A stretch of DNA of 30,702 bases from UBA10001 sp964349095 (GCA_964349095.1 CAYGFD010000005.1:1-30702); one strand, 5' to 3'. Counted from the stretch's first letter, positions 16,258-24,960 are shown. The notes: a model not told the origin generated them from the sequence alone. Made by a program: numbers and translations.

Positions 16258-17253
16258 TTAATTTTTAGTATTTGGTGAAAGTATTTTATCAAGATACTCA
16301 GGAACATCACCCGTTAATCTTTGTAGTTTTGATATTGCCTGTCCCTGATCCAACTTTTCAAACAAAAATATCCAAGCTAAATATTGATAGGCGCCATAGG
16401 TCGCGCCAACAAATACAACTACTGCCAGTGTAGGCAGCAACTCCATAAAAGAAGCGAAGCGGAAATCAATTGCTAGGGTTAATAATCTTAATCCAAAATA
16501 TTCTGTTAAAAAATATTTCAAAACCATTCCTAGCACCATAAATATGGCAAATAATACGGCTGCCATTTCCAAGCTAACGAGCCAATTACGTAAAAACAAA
16601 TTTAATCCGCGCTCTAGCCCCTGCCACCAAGTGTCACCCTTTAACACGATGTAAGCCATCGCATATTTCAAAACAAAATTTAAAATTAAAGCCAAAGGAA
16701 TAAATATTATAAAAGCAATTATACCAATCCAATAAAAACTCCAGTCCGAACTTGGGCTCCATAAATAATAAATTAGGAACGGCATAGTGCCAACGATTAA
16801 AAGCAAATACACGGCAAACTTCAAAATCATGTTTAGCCACAATATTGACCAGAAATTTTTTATACCAGCCATTAATCCTGATTTAAATTTAGGAGCTTCG
16901 CCCTGGCTGGCTGTACCGGCCGCCTCAATTAAAGCCGCTTGCGAAACAGTTACTATAAAAAAACCAACCAATACTGCCAAAATGAGAGAAAACGCCAGCA
17001 ATACAGTTTCGACTGGTTGATTCAAAAAGTCCATCAACTGATTACCAAACTGGACCATTTCATTGTTATAAATAGCCAGCTTTAAACTCTCAACCAACCC
17101 TAACTCATTTAATAAATATTGATAGGATACAAAAACAGAGCGATATTCACCCGTTGAACCAGATAGCGCAGCAAAAAAACCAAAAAATAAAAGCCAAGGA
17201 TGTTTCCACAACTCCCGCCAAGCTATTTTTAGAACATCTCTATATACTTGCAT
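16258..17253 (-). CDS. Polytopic membrane protein of unknown function
   Basis: 331 residues with about six hydrophobic segments (near residues 18-35, 82-108, 137-165, 172-205, 223-248 and 275-300), and an amphipathic N-terminus (YRDVLKIAWRELWKHPWLL) of a kind I have seen in Patescibacteria membrane proteins of unknown role. The loop SQGEAPKFKSGLMAGIKNFW and the motif KGDTWWQGLERGLNLFLRNW resemble the repeated pattern of bacterial proteins annotated as glycerophosphoryl diester phosphodiesterase membrane-domain-like, but this is not firm. Own -10 (17286-17291) and own terminator. Confidence 0.6.
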   Translation of the reverse strand: MQVYRDVLKIAWRELWKHPWLLFFGFFAALSGSTGEYRSVFVSYQYLLNELGLVESLKLAIYNNEMVQFGNQLMDFLNQPVETVLLAFSLILAVLVGFFIVTVSQAALIEAAGTASQGEAPKFKSGLMAGIKNFWSILWLNMILKFAVYLLLIVGTMPFLIYYLWSPSSDWSFYWIGIIAFIIFIPLALILNFVLKYAMAYIVLKGDTWWQGLERGLNLFLRNWLVSLEMAAVLFAIFMVLGMVLKYFLTEYFGLRLLTLAIDFRFASFMELLPTLAVVVFVGATYGAYQYLAWIFLFEKLDQGQAISKLQRLTGDVPEYLDKILSPNTKN

Positions 17254-17285
17254 AATGAATTTGTTTTAACATTTATTACCCGTTC

Positions 17286-17291
17286 ATTATA
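17286..17291 (-). promoter_or_regulatory. -10 element of the membrane protein gene
   Basis: TATAAT on the minus strand (17291-17286), predicted +1 near 17279, 26-nt leader. A -35 would fall inside the end of ftsH and is not convincing. Confidence 0.5.
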
Positions 17292-17311
17292 CAACTAAGG
17301 CAATCGTTTAT

Positions 17312-19129
17312 CTAGCTAGCCATAAGGGCCTCGAAATCATCTTTCTCAATGACCTCTTTTTCTAACAACACTGCCACTATTTTCTCGAGAAGCCTCTTTT
17401 CTTTCTTGATTATCTCCTCAGCCCGCTTGTAAGCAGTATCAAGGAAACTAGAAATCTCTGCGTCAATGGCCTGGGCGGTTTTTTCACTGTAATCACGGCG
17501 TTCGTGTATCTCCCGGCCAATAAAAATCATTTCTTCTTTTTGACCAAAAGTTCTAGGGCCTAATTTTTCGCTCATACCGAACTGGGTAATGAGTTGTCGG
17601 GCGAGTTCAGTGGCGCGTTGTAAATCATTGTGCGCACCAGTTGTAACTTCACCAAAAATTATAGACTCGGCAGCGTGTCCAGCCAACATTACAGATAAAT
17701 CCTCTATGAATTCCGACTTGGGATGCATGCGTTTATCCTCAGTCGGTAGTTTGATGGTAAAACCAGCGGCTGAACCACGAGCGATAATTGATATCTTATG
17801 CACTGGATCAGTGTTGGGTAACACGTGTGCCACAAGTGCATGACCAGCCTCATGATAAGCGGTAATCTTTTTTTCATTAGCAGATAATATATAACTTTTA
17901 CGCTCAGGACCAAGCATCACTTTTTCGATACTTTCTAAACACTCGGCCATACCAATACTTTTTTTATTTCGGCGCGCTGCCAAAATAGAGGCCTCGTTTA
18001 AAAGATTAGAAAGATCGGCCCCCGAAAAACCCGGGGTGCGTTCGGCAATGTTTTTTAAATTTACCTCTGGCTCTAATGGTTTTTGTTTTGCATGTACCTG
18101 TAATATAGCGTGACGATCGGCGATGTCTGGTGAATCAAGCATTACTCTTCTATCAAAACGCCCTGGTCTAAGCAATGCCGGATCAAGTACGTCTGGTCGG
18201 TTGGTGGCGGCAATTACAATAACATTGGTGTCAGTTTCAAAGCCATCCATTTCTACCAATATTTGGTTTAGAGTTTGTTCACGTTCATCATGACTACCCC
18301 CCAACCCGGAACCACGCTGCCTGCCAACTGCATCAATTTCATCAATAAATACTATACAAGGAGAGCTCTTTTTAGCTCTTTGGAATAAATCACGAACACG
18401 GGAGGCTCCCACGCCTACAAACATCTCGACGAATTCTGAACCGGAAATGTGAAAAAAAGGAACATTGGCCTCACCAGCCACGGCACGGGCTAATAAAGTT
18501 TTACCAGTACCTGGGCCTCCAACCAGCAGAACACCTTTAGGAATACGCGCACCGAGCGCTAAAAATTTACCCGGATGAGATAAGAACTCAACAACCTCTT
18601 CTAATTCCTGCTTCGCTTCCTTGGCGCCAGCTACATCTTTAAAAGTAATCTTATTTTTTTTATCTCTGAAAGTGCTTTCACGCGCGCTCGATTTACCAAA
18701 CGACATGGCGCGCGTATTGGCGCCCTGAATTTGTCGCGACATAAAGTACATGAAACCAATAATCAGAACAAAGGGAATTAAAAATGGTAAGATGGTTGCT
18801 AACCAAAAACCCCAACCTGATTGGCTTTTAACTTCTACCTCAACTGCTCGTAATTTCGCCGCGTCAATTCCATAATTATTTGTAACGTCAGAGAGCGACT
18901 CAGTTGCTTCTTTTTTGGCCACTAGTACTTCATCGGTTTTTAAAGTAATGGTAAGTTGGCTATCCTCAACCACTATCTTCTTAACCTCACCTTTATCAAT
19001 CGCTTCCACCACGCGGTTAATACCAACTTCAGTAGGTGATGACACTCCCGAAGAATAAAAAGACACCAACAATACTAGAATGAGGAAAGAGAGAAATATT
19101 ACTACAAAATTCTTTACAATGTTTCGCAT
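17312..19129 (-). CDS. ftsH: ATP-dependent zinc metalloprotease FtsH
   Basis: 605 residues. Two N-terminal transmembrane helices (about 7-27 and 108-130) flank a small extracytoplasmic domain. The AAA+ module follows, with Walker A GGPGTGKT at 204-211 (most FtsHs have GPPGTGKT), Walker B VFIDEIDAVG and the SRH region ATNRPDVLDPALLRPGRFDRR. The M41 protease domain has HEAGH at 426-430. The hexamer degrades misassembled membrane proteins and selected soluble substrates. It is transcribed from a strong promoter, divergently from pgpA. Stop codon TAG. Confidence 0.97.
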   Translation of the reverse strand: MRNIVKNFVVIFLSFLILVLLVSFYSSGVSSPTEVGINRVVEAIDKGEVKKIVVEDSQLTITLKTDEVLVAKKEATESLSDVTNNYGIDAAKLRAVEVEVKSQSGWGFWLATILPFLIPFVLIIGFMYFMSRQIQGANTRAMSFGKSSARESTFRDKKNKITFKDVAGAKEAKQELEEVVEFLSHPGKFLALGARIPKGVLLVGGPGTGKTLLARAVAGEANVPFFHISGSEFVEMFVGVGASRVRDLFQRAKKSSPCIVFIDEIDAVGRQRGSGLGGSHDEREQTLNQILVEMDGFETDTNVIVIAATNRPDVLDPALLRPGRFDRRVMLDSPDIADRHAILQVHAKQKPLEPEVNLKNIAERTPGFSGADLSNLLNEASILAARRNKKSIGMAECLESIEKVMLGPERKSYILSANEKKITAYHEAGHALVAHVLPNTDPVHKISIIARGSAAGFTIKLPTEDKRMHPKSEFIEDLSVMLAGHAAESIIFGEVTTGAHNDLQRATELARQLITQFGMSEKLGPRTFGQKEEMIFIGREIHERRDYSEKTAQAIDAEISSFLDTAYKRAEEIIKKEKRLLEKIVAVLLEKEVIEKDDFEALMAS

Positions 19130-19150
19130 AAATTAATTGTGTGCCATAAC

Positions 19151-19179
19151 ATTATAATTTACTAATACCCAATTGACAA
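19151..19179 (-). promoter_or_regulatory. Consensus-like promoter of ftsH
   Basis: TTGTCA (19179-19174), 17-bp spacer, TATAAT (19156-19151), predicted +1 near 19144, leader of about 15 nt without clear SD. Confidence 0.8.
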
Positions 19180-19196
19180 GAGTATTATATTACTCT
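19179..19196. promoter_or_regulatory. Inverted repeat upstream of ftsH/pgpA, possible operator
   Basis: AGAGTA (19179-19184), 6-bp AT spacer, TACTCT (19191-19196). It abuts the ftsH -35 and lies in the divergent intergenic region, where a regulator could affect both genes. Whether anything binds it is unknown. Confidence 0.35.
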
Positions 19197-19248
19197 AAGT
19201 TGCTTAAGTAATTCTCGAAATCAACAACAAAATAATAGGAGGTGCCCT

Positions 19249-19788
19249 TTGAAAAAATTAGCAGTACTCTTCGCTACCTGGTTCTATAGTGGATTAATAC
19301 CACCGATTATATTAAAAGGCATGGCTGGCACTTATGGCAGCCTGGCGGCTATTCCACTTTGTATCTTGATGGTGCAAAAAGTTGCACCTACACCTATCGG
19401 TGGATTTATGTACTTCGTCATATGCGCGAATACTCTCGCTTGGGGTATGAATGCCGTGCGTATCGCTGAGGTTGAACTAGGCCCACGCACCGACTGGAAA
19501 GGAAAAACCAAGGTTCGCGATCAAAATCAGATTGTGATCGATGAGGTGCTGGGTATGCAGATAACCTGCATCCCATTACTATTCATAACCTACCATACTT
19601 GGTGGGTATACCTCGTCGCCTTCGGGTGGTTCCGACTCTTCGACATCAAGAAAATTCCGCCGACCAAATTCTTTGATCGGCAGCACACCCCTTTCGGCGT
19701 CATGATGGACGACGTGATAGCAGGCGTTTATGCCGCAATCTGCATGTGGGCAACAATTGCTATTTGTAATTTATTTTTCAATCTATAA
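19249..19788 (+). CDS. pgpA: Phosphatidylglycerophosphatase A
   Basis: 179 residues. PgpA dephosphorylates phosphatidylglycerol phosphate to phosphatidylglycerol in the membrane. Motifs seen: GMAGTYGSLAAIPL, the acidic DQNQIVIDEVLGM, WFRLFDIKKIPP, and the C-terminal GVMMDDVIAGVYA with the conserved Asp pair. Hydrophobic helices lie between. It starts at TTG 19249 behind a strong AGGAGGTG site; both the start and the strong SD differ from the leaderless style of most housekeeping genes here, and composition is more GC-rich than that of ftsH or rpsA. Presence implies at least partial phospholipid synthesis, notable for a reduced genome. Confidence 0.93.
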   Translation: MKKLAVLFATWFYSGLIPPIILKGMAGTYGSLAAIPLCILMVQKVAPTPIGGFMYFVICANTLAWGMNAVRIAEVELGPRTDWKGKTKVRDQNQIVIDEVLGMQITCIPLLFITYHTWWVYLVAFGWFRLFDIKKIPPTKFFDRQHTPFGVMMDDVIAGVYAAICMWATIAICNLFFNL

Positions 19789-19793
19789 CGACC

Positions 19794-19825
19794 AAAAAGC
19801 CGCTCTCTCAGGAACGGCTTTTTTT
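19794..19825. terminator. Bidirectional terminator between pgpA and rpsA
   Basis: AAAAAGCCG (19794-19802) pairs with CGGCTTTTT (19815-19823), giving a T tract on the plus strand and, by symmetry, on the minus strand. It serves the convergent pgpA and rpsA. Confidence 0.85.
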
Positions 19826-19833
19826 ATTTACTA

Positions 19834-21188
19834 TTACTCTTTGCTATCTTCCTTAACCTCTTCTGTCTTTTCTTCTCCGCCAGTTGGCGGATTACCTTCT
19901 GTAACCGCTTCTTTATCAGACTTTTTAGCTTTAGGTTTCTTCTCTTCACTCTTTAAAGAAAGACCTAAGCGATGTTCTTGAGGGTCAATGGAAATAACTC
20001 TAAATTCTTTTATTTCACCCTCTTTAGCAATTTGAGTAGTGTCCTGAACTGGCTTATCAGAAAGTTCTGATACGTGCGCGAGTCCATGGATTTCAGGATC
20101 TAATTCCACAAACAATCCAAAAGGGTTTACTTTCAAAACTTTACCCTTCACTTTTTCGCCGATCTTGTATTTATCCTTAACTGACTTCCACGGGTCATCA
20201 ATCAGGCGACGAATTGATAATGAAATCTTAGAACCTTCAACATTTATAATCTTGGCCTTTANNNNNNNNNNNNNNNNNNNNNNNNNNNNNNNNNNNNNNN
20301 NNNNNNNNNNNNNNNNNNNNNNNNNNNNNNNNNNNNNNNNNNNNNNNNNNNNNNNNNNNNNCGACGAATTGATAATGAAATCTTAGAACCTTCAACATTT
20401 ATAATCTTGGCCTTTACTCTTTCTCCCATCTTGATAACGTCTTTCGGGTCATCAATTCTCTGCCAAGCTAGTTCTGAGATATGCACTAACCCTTCCATAC
20501 CATCATCAAATTTTACAAAGCAACCAAAATCAACAATTCCCGAAACGACGCCTTCTACTACTCCACCAACTTGGTACTTAGAAAGTTCTTCCTTCTGTTT
20601 TTCTTCCCAAGCGGCTCTTTCGGAAACAATTAATTTTTCATCACCTTCATCAACGGTAATGATTTTGACATCAAAAGTGCTACCGACAAATTTTTTCAAT
20701 ATTTCCAATATTCTACCTTTATCTCCACCATCGACTCTAGGGTAGTGTTCAACAGTTAATTGTGAAACCGGTAAAAATCCTGGCACCTGACCGTACTTAA
20801 CCATCAAACCACCTTTGTTAGCATCAACAATTTTAACTTTAACAATACCAGCTGCTGATTTAAGGTCGGTTAAATTATCCCAAACTTTTTGGTGACCAGC
20901 TTTTCTAAACGAAAGCTCCAATTCACCATTTTCATTTTCTAGTTCTAGAACTGTGGCCTCAACAGTATCGCCTAACTTTAACGAGGAATACTCTCCCGAC
21001 TCGTCAAACAACTCACGACCGCGAACCACACCCGTAGTGTAACCTGGAACATCTAATTTAATCTCTGATTTTCCAACTGAAATAATTTCGGCTTTAACAA
21101 TATCGCCTACTTTAGGTATAGCAGCTGCCGGAACGGAGTCTAAAAGTTTCTCCATCTCGGAAATCTTCTCTGTAATTTTATGTGACAT
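19834..21188 (-). CDS. rpsA: 30S ribosomal protein S1, interrupted by an assembly gap
   Basis: S1-domain protein that helps bring mRNA to the ribosome. The start is the ATG at 21188 (MSHKITEKI); an in-frame ATG at 21248 lies in a structured leader and is unlikely. Upstream of the gap, three S1 domains are visible (VGDIVKAEI..., the second from about SAAGIVKVKIVDA, and VVEGVVSGIVDFGCFVKF...GLVHISEL); after it, a fourth (VKGKVLKVNPFGLFVEL...GLAHVSELSD) and a Lys/Glu-rich tail. The 100-N gap (20262-20361) shifts the frame, but removing it plus one copy of the 55-bp duplicate flanking it (155 nt) restores a continuous frame of about 399 residues reading LSIRRLIDDPWKSVKDKY, as expected for S1. As shown, the gene is artificially split. 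Confidence 0.92.
20207..20261. repeat. Left copy of an exact 55-bp duplication at the scaffold gap
   Basis: Starts CGACGAATTG and ends CTTGGCCTTTA at the gap edge; identical to 20362-20416. Most simply a contig-end overlap left by the assembler. Confidence 0.9.
20262..20361. other. Scaffold gap of exactly 100 N
   Basis: One hundred undetermined bases, a conventional placeholder length, within rpsA. Flanking duplication suggests little or no sequence is really missing. Confidence 0.98.
20362..20416. repeat. Right copy of the 55-bp duplication at the scaffold gap
   Basis: Exact copy of 20207-20261. From here the rpsA reading continues uninterrupted upstream to 21188. Confidence 0.9.
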
Positions 21189-21208
21189 ATTTATAACAAA
21201 AAAACATC

Positions 21209-21256
21209 TTAACCCAAACGCCTTTTTATAAGGCCTTTGAGCCTCCAAGGGGTTAA
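21209..21256 (-). promoter_or_regulatory. Possible structured leader of rpsA mRNA
   Basis: On the minus strand TTAACCC (21256-21250) can pair with GGGTTAA (21215-21209), enclosing a GCCTT/AAGGC hairpin (34-30 with 24-20) and a further weak stem. This lies 21 nt before the ATG. It could be an autoregulatory structure for S1, by analogy with S1 autocontrol in other bacteria, but this is inference. Confidence 0.3.
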
Positions 21257-21385
21257 TAATCCTTGAAGAACCAATTAAATTATTAAGATTTTAATACAGC
21301 AATACTAGCGCAAATAAGCTTTTTTGGCAAGCCCTGGGGCTCAAAATACCCTTTTAACACCCTTTCCAAAACCGAATAATTCTGC

Positions 21386-21391
21386 TAAAAT
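21386..21391 (+). promoter_or_regulatory. Extended -10 promoter of the MBL-fold gene
   Basis: TGC precedes TAAAAT; a TTTCCA -35-like hexamer lies 17 bp upstream (21363-21368). Predicted +1 near 21398, 5 nt before the ATG. Confidence 0.45.
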
Positions 21392-21402
21392 TACCGAGTA
21401 AT

Positions 21403-22062
21403 ATGCAAATAGAATGGTTCGGCCAAGCGTGCCTGAAAATACAAACTAAGCCTGGGTCTAACGGAGACGTAACAGTAGTTTTTGACCCTTATGATCCAAA
21501 AATTGGTTTAAAAATGCCTAAAGTAACGGCTGATATTTTAGCTATTACCCATAACCACGATGACCATAATTATAAAGAAGGTGTCAGTGGTGATTATTTT
21601 TTAATCAATGGTCCGGGTGAATATGAAGTAAAACAAACCTTTATATACGGAGTACCTGGTTTCCATGATGACAAGAACGGCGCTGAGCGCGGTTCAGTTA
21701 CTATGTACCTCCTGGAAAGCGAAAATCTGTTATTGGCGCATTTGGGGGACCTTGGTCAGAGCGAACTTACCGCCTCACAACTAGAACAGTTAGAGGGTGT
21801 TGATATATTAGTTATCCCAGTTGGCGGCGTTTATACAATTGATGCCAAAAAAGCAGTTAATATTATTAATCAAATCGAACCCAGAATTGTTATCCCGATT
21901 CACTACCAGCTACCAGGATTAAAGTTGAAGGAAAAATTAGACGGGGTTGAGAAATTCCTAAAAGAAATCGGCGCCAAGAATACCGAGACGACTGATAAAT
22001 TTAAAATTTCTAAAAAAGATTTGCCAACCGAAGAAACCAAAGTGGTTGTTCTTAAGGCGTAA
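21403..22062 (+). CDS. Metallo-beta-lactamase-fold hydrolase, UPF0173/UlaG-like
   Basis: 219 residues. The MBL signature HxHxDH appears as THNHDDHN with His50, His52, Asp54 and His55, after an N-terminal WFGQACLKI strand typical of UlaG-like/UPF0173 proteins. Later ligands may include His112 in LLAHLGDLG and His in VIPIHY. It is expected to bind two metal ions and hydrolyse an unknown substrate; sequence does not identify it. The lysine-rich C-terminus is an addition. gyrA follows 21 bp later and is probably co-transcribed. Confidence 0.82.
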   Translation: MQIEWFGQACLKIQTKPGSNGDVTVVFDPYDPKIGLKMPKVTADILAITHNHDDHNYKEGVSGDYFLINGPGEYEVKQTFIYGVPGFHDDKNGAERGSVTMYLLESENLLLAHLGDLGQSELTASQLEQLEGVDILVIPVGGVYTIDAKKAVNIINQIEPRIVIPIHYQLPGLKLKEKLDGVEKFLKEIGAKNTETTDKFKISKKDLPTEETKVVVLKA

Positions 22063-22083
22063 TAGATTATTGACTGAACCCAG

Positions 22084-24558
22084 ATGGCTAAAGATATAGA
22101 GAAAAATATACTTAAACAAATTGCCGCGTCAAAAGTTGTTGACCGACCAATCGTCGAAGAAATGCAGGAGTCGTACCTCGACTATGCCATGTCGGTAATT
22201 GTGGCTCGTGCCCTGCCAGACGTGCGCGATGGACTAAAACCAGTACACCGCCGTATTTTGTATGCCATGTGGTCCATTGGTCTTAAATCTAGCGCTAAAT
22301 TTAGAAAGTCAGCTACAGTGGTCGGAGAAGTTCTAGGTAAATATCACCCGCACGGCGATGTGGCGGTCTATGATTCATTGGTCAGGCTGGCGCAAGACTT
22401 TGCCATGCGCGCACCACTGGTATGGGGACAAGGAAACTTCGGCTCTATTGATGGTGACTCGGCAGCCGCCATGCGTTATACAGAATCTAAACTAACACCA
22501 ATAGCCGAAACACTACTCGAAGACATTGAAAAAGAAACGATTGATTTCTCACCCAACTACGATGGTACTCATCAGGAGCCAAAAGTTCTACCATCTAAAC
22601 TACCAAACCTCCTTCTTAACGGTTCTATGGGTATTGCGGTTGGTATGGCAACATCTATACCCCCTCACAATCTTGGCGAATTGATCGATGCCATAAATTT
22701 TTTAATAGAAAATAAAGATGCTGATCTTGATGACTTGATGAAATTTGTAAAAGGCCCAGACTTTCCAACCGGTGGAATTATTTTCAATAAAACTGATATC
22801 AAACAAGCCTACGCCACTGGTAAGGGTTCGATTGTCATGCGCGCTCGAGCCGAAATTGAAGAAGGTAAGAGTGGTTTTCAAATAGTTGTTACCGAGCTTC
22901 CATACCAAGTAAATAAATCTAACTTAATGATTCACATCGCCACCCTGGTAAAAGATAAAAAAATAGAAGGTATAAGAGACTTACGCGATGAATCTGACAA
23001 ACAAGGTATTAGAGTAGTTGTTGAGCTTAAAAAAGATGCTTATCCTAAAAAAGTTTTAAACCAACTCTACAAACAAACACAACTGCAGGACTCTTTCCAC
23101 TGCAATATGTTGGCTTTGATGGATGGTCTACAACCAAAAGTTTTGACTTTAAAAACTGCCTTGGAAAGCTATATAAAACACCGACAGGAAGTTATCACTC
23201 GTCGTACTACTTATGATTTAAATCGCGCTAAAGATCGCGCCCACATACTCGAAGGTTTAGTAATGGCGCTTGAAGACATTGATAAAATCATCGCCACTAT
23301 TAAGAAGAGTAAAGATAAGGAAGAAGCAAAAGTTAATTTAGTTAAAAGATTTAAGTTATCTGAACGACAGGCCGTAGCTATTTTGGAAATGAGATTGCAG
23401 CAACTAGCGAACCTAGAGAGGCTACGCGTTGAGGAAGAATTGAAAGAAAAGCGAAAGTTAATTAAAGAGTTAAAAGACATTTTGGATAATCCTAAGAAGA
23501 TACTGGGTATTATTAAAACTGAAATGGCCGAGATTAAAGAAAAGTTTTCTACACCCAGAAAAACCGAGGTAATGGCAGGCGCGGCCGGGAGCTTTACTCA
23601 GGAAGACTTAATACCAAACGAAGCCGCGGTAGTTTTAATTACCCGTGATGGCTACATTAAACGCGTACCACCTGATACTTTCAAAATCCAAGGACGGGGC
23701 GGTAAGGGAGTAATTGGTTTAACAACTAAAGAAGAAGACGCGGTGGATAAACTATTTTCTACCACCACTCACGCTGATTTAATGTTCTTCACCTCTCGTG
23801 GTCGTATTTATGAACTCAAAGCTTATGAAGTTCCGGCCGCTTCACGCACTTCCAAAGGTCAGGCAATTGTTAATTTCTTGCAACTGGCTCCAGGCGAAAC
23901 AGTTTCTGAGGTTATGTCAGTGGCTGACTGGGCGGGTTATAAATTTTTAATCATGCTCACTGCCAAAGGCATCATTAAAAAAGTAGATATCACTGCCTTT
24001 AATAACGTCAGACGATCGGGTCTAATTGCTATTAAGTTAAAAGACGGAGACAGTTTGCGCTGGGTAAAACCTTCCACTGGCGATGACGATATTATGCTCG
24101 TTACTGCCGACGGTCAATCAATAAGATTTAAAGAAAAGAGCGTTCGCGCCATGGGCCGTACTGCCGCAGGCGTTCGAGGTATGAGGCTAAAAGGTAATGA
24201 CGAGATTACTGGTATGGATTTAGTAAGTGAAGGTAAACCATCACCAACTGAACAATTATTAATAGTGACAGCCAACGGCTATGGTAAGCGAACCAACTTA
24301 AAAGAATATAAAGTTCAGGGTCGTGGCGGCAGCGGAATAAAAACTGCCAATGTCACTGACAAAACCGGGCAAGTAATAACTGCTTTTGTGGTCAACGCTA
24401 AACGCGAGGGTGAAGATGTCGTGGTTATGTCAGAGCAAGGACAAGTGATTCGCTTAACCTTAAAATCTGTTTCCGTTCTTGGGCGAGCGACTCAAGGGGT
24501 CAGGCTAATGCGGTTTAAGGAAGAGAAGGATAAAGTCGCTAGTGTAACATTTGTATAA
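22084..24558 (+). CDS. gyrA: DNA gyrase subunit A
   Basis: 824 residues, full length. The breakage-reunion domain begins with MQESYLDYAMSVIVARALPDVRDGLKPVHRRILYAM-type sequence (positions 22159-22266) and has the active-site Tyr132 in AAMRYTESKL. The coiled-coil gate follows (around 380-480), then the six-bladed C-terminal pinwheel, with the GyrA-box as QGRGGKG rather than the E. coli QRRGGKG, and a related QGRGGSG later. The intact pinwheel and box favour GyrA over ParC. With GyrB (not here) it introduces negative supercoils. No SD before the ATG; followed by a strong terminator. Confidence 0.95.
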   Translation: MAKDIEKNILKQIAASKVVDRPIVEEMQESYLDYAMSVIVARALPDVRDGLKPVHRRILYAMWSIGLKSSAKFRKSATVVGEVLGKYHPHGDVAVYDSLVRLAQDFAMRAPLVWGQGNFGSIDGDSAAAMRYTESKLTPIAETLLEDIEKETIDFSPNYDGTHQEPKVLPSKLPNLLLNGSMGIAVGMATSIPPHNLGELIDAINFLIENKDADLDDLMKFVKGPDFPTGGIIFNKTDIKQAYATGKGSIVMRARAEIEEGKSGFQIVVTELPYQVNKSNLMIHIATLVKDKKIEGIRDLRDESDKQGIRVVVELKKDAYPKKVLNQLYKQTQLQDSFHCNMLALMDGLQPKVLTLKTALESYIKHRQEVITRRTTYDLNRAKDRAHILEGLVMALEDIDKIIATIKKSKDKEEAKVNLVKRFKLSERQAVAILEMRLQQLANLERLRVEEELKEKRKLIKELKDILDNPKKILGIIKTEMAEIKEKFSTPRKTEVMAGAAGSFTQEDLIPNEAAVVLITRDGYIKRVPPDTFKIQGRGGKGVIGLTTKEEDAVDKLFSTTTHADLMFFTSRGRIYELKAYEVPAASRTSKGQAIVNFLQLAPGETVSEVMSVADWAGYKFLIMLTAKGIIKKVDITAFNNVRRSGLIAIKLKDGDSLRWVKPSTGDDDIMLVTADGQSIRFKEKSVRAMGRTAAGVRGMRLKGNDEITGMDLVSEGKPSPTEQLLIVTANGYGKRTNLKEYKVQGRGGSGIKTANVTDKTGQVITAFVVNAKREGEDVVVMSEQGQVIRLTLKSVSVLGRATQGVRLMRFKEEKDKVASVTFV

Positions 24559-24562
24559 AAAG

Positions 24563-24590
24563 AAGGCGGGGGTTGAACCTCCGCCTTTTT
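24563..24590 (+). terminator. Rho-independent terminator of gyrA
   Basis: AAGGCGG (24563-24569... stem) pairs with CCGCCTT (24581-24587), followed by T to 24590. Confidence 0.9.
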
Positions 24591-24594
24591 AAAA

Positions 24595-24617
24595 GGGCCG
24601 ACGATGTTTGCATCGTC
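24595..24617 (-). terminator. Possible terminator of the 50-residue membrane ORF
   Basis: On the minus strand GACGATG (24617-24611), 4-nt loop CAAA, CATCGTC (24606-24600), then GGCCC and TTTT. The T tract is displaced by five bases, so efficiency is uncertain. Confidence 0.4.
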
Positions 24618-24621
24618 AAAA

Positions 24622-24774
24622 CTATAAGCCGTTCATTTTATTCATAACGGCCAGACCGACGACAACCGCGATGATAAGAATAGCTCCCGTCCAGTATAAG
24701 CGTCTTTTCCAAGACGATTTGTTTTCCTGCCAGTCATAAATATCTGGGGAATCTTCGGGCGGTTTTTTAGACAT
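24622..24774 (-). CDS. 50-residue single-pass membrane protein
   Basis: A short ORF, MSKKPPEDSP... ending ...NKMNGL, stop TAG. An acidic/Trp-containing cytoplasmic-type N-terminus (DIYDWQENK, SSWKRRLYW) with a basic KRR just before one hydrophobic helix (about residues 29-44) gives a classic N-in single-pass topology. AAGGG lies about 8-12 nt before the ATG. It fills the otherwise empty gyrA-rpmF interval and has a hairpin after the stop. Function unknown. Confidence 0.55.
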   Translation of the reverse strand: MSKKPPEDSPDIYDWQENKSSWKRRLYWTGAILIIAVVVGLAVMNKMNGL

Positions 24775-24875
24775 TTTACTACCCTTATGTTATTCGGAAT
24801 CGGTTATTAAGTGCACGCGTAAAGTCTTTTATATTAGCGCTTGAAGACGGCGCCTGTCAATAACTGCCTTTACCC

Positions 24876-24903
24876 TTGCAATATTTGAATAAACTGCTAT
24901 AAT
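24876..24903 (+). promoter_or_regulatory. Promoter of the rpmF-nusB operon
   Basis: TTGCAA (24876-24881), 16-bp spacer, extended TGC-TATAAT (24898-24903). Predicted +1 near 24910, giving a 51-nt AT-rich leader to the ATG at 24961. Confidence 0.8.
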
Positions 24904-24960
24904 CTGCTAATAATTAAGAAGCACAAACTAATAATTATCAATTACTAACTACTTAAACAT

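Noticed and set aside
21189..21248. Longer N-terminus for S1 from the ATG at 21248
   Set aside because: It would translate the structured leader into a non-conserved sequence; the ATG at 21188 begins the family-like sequence.
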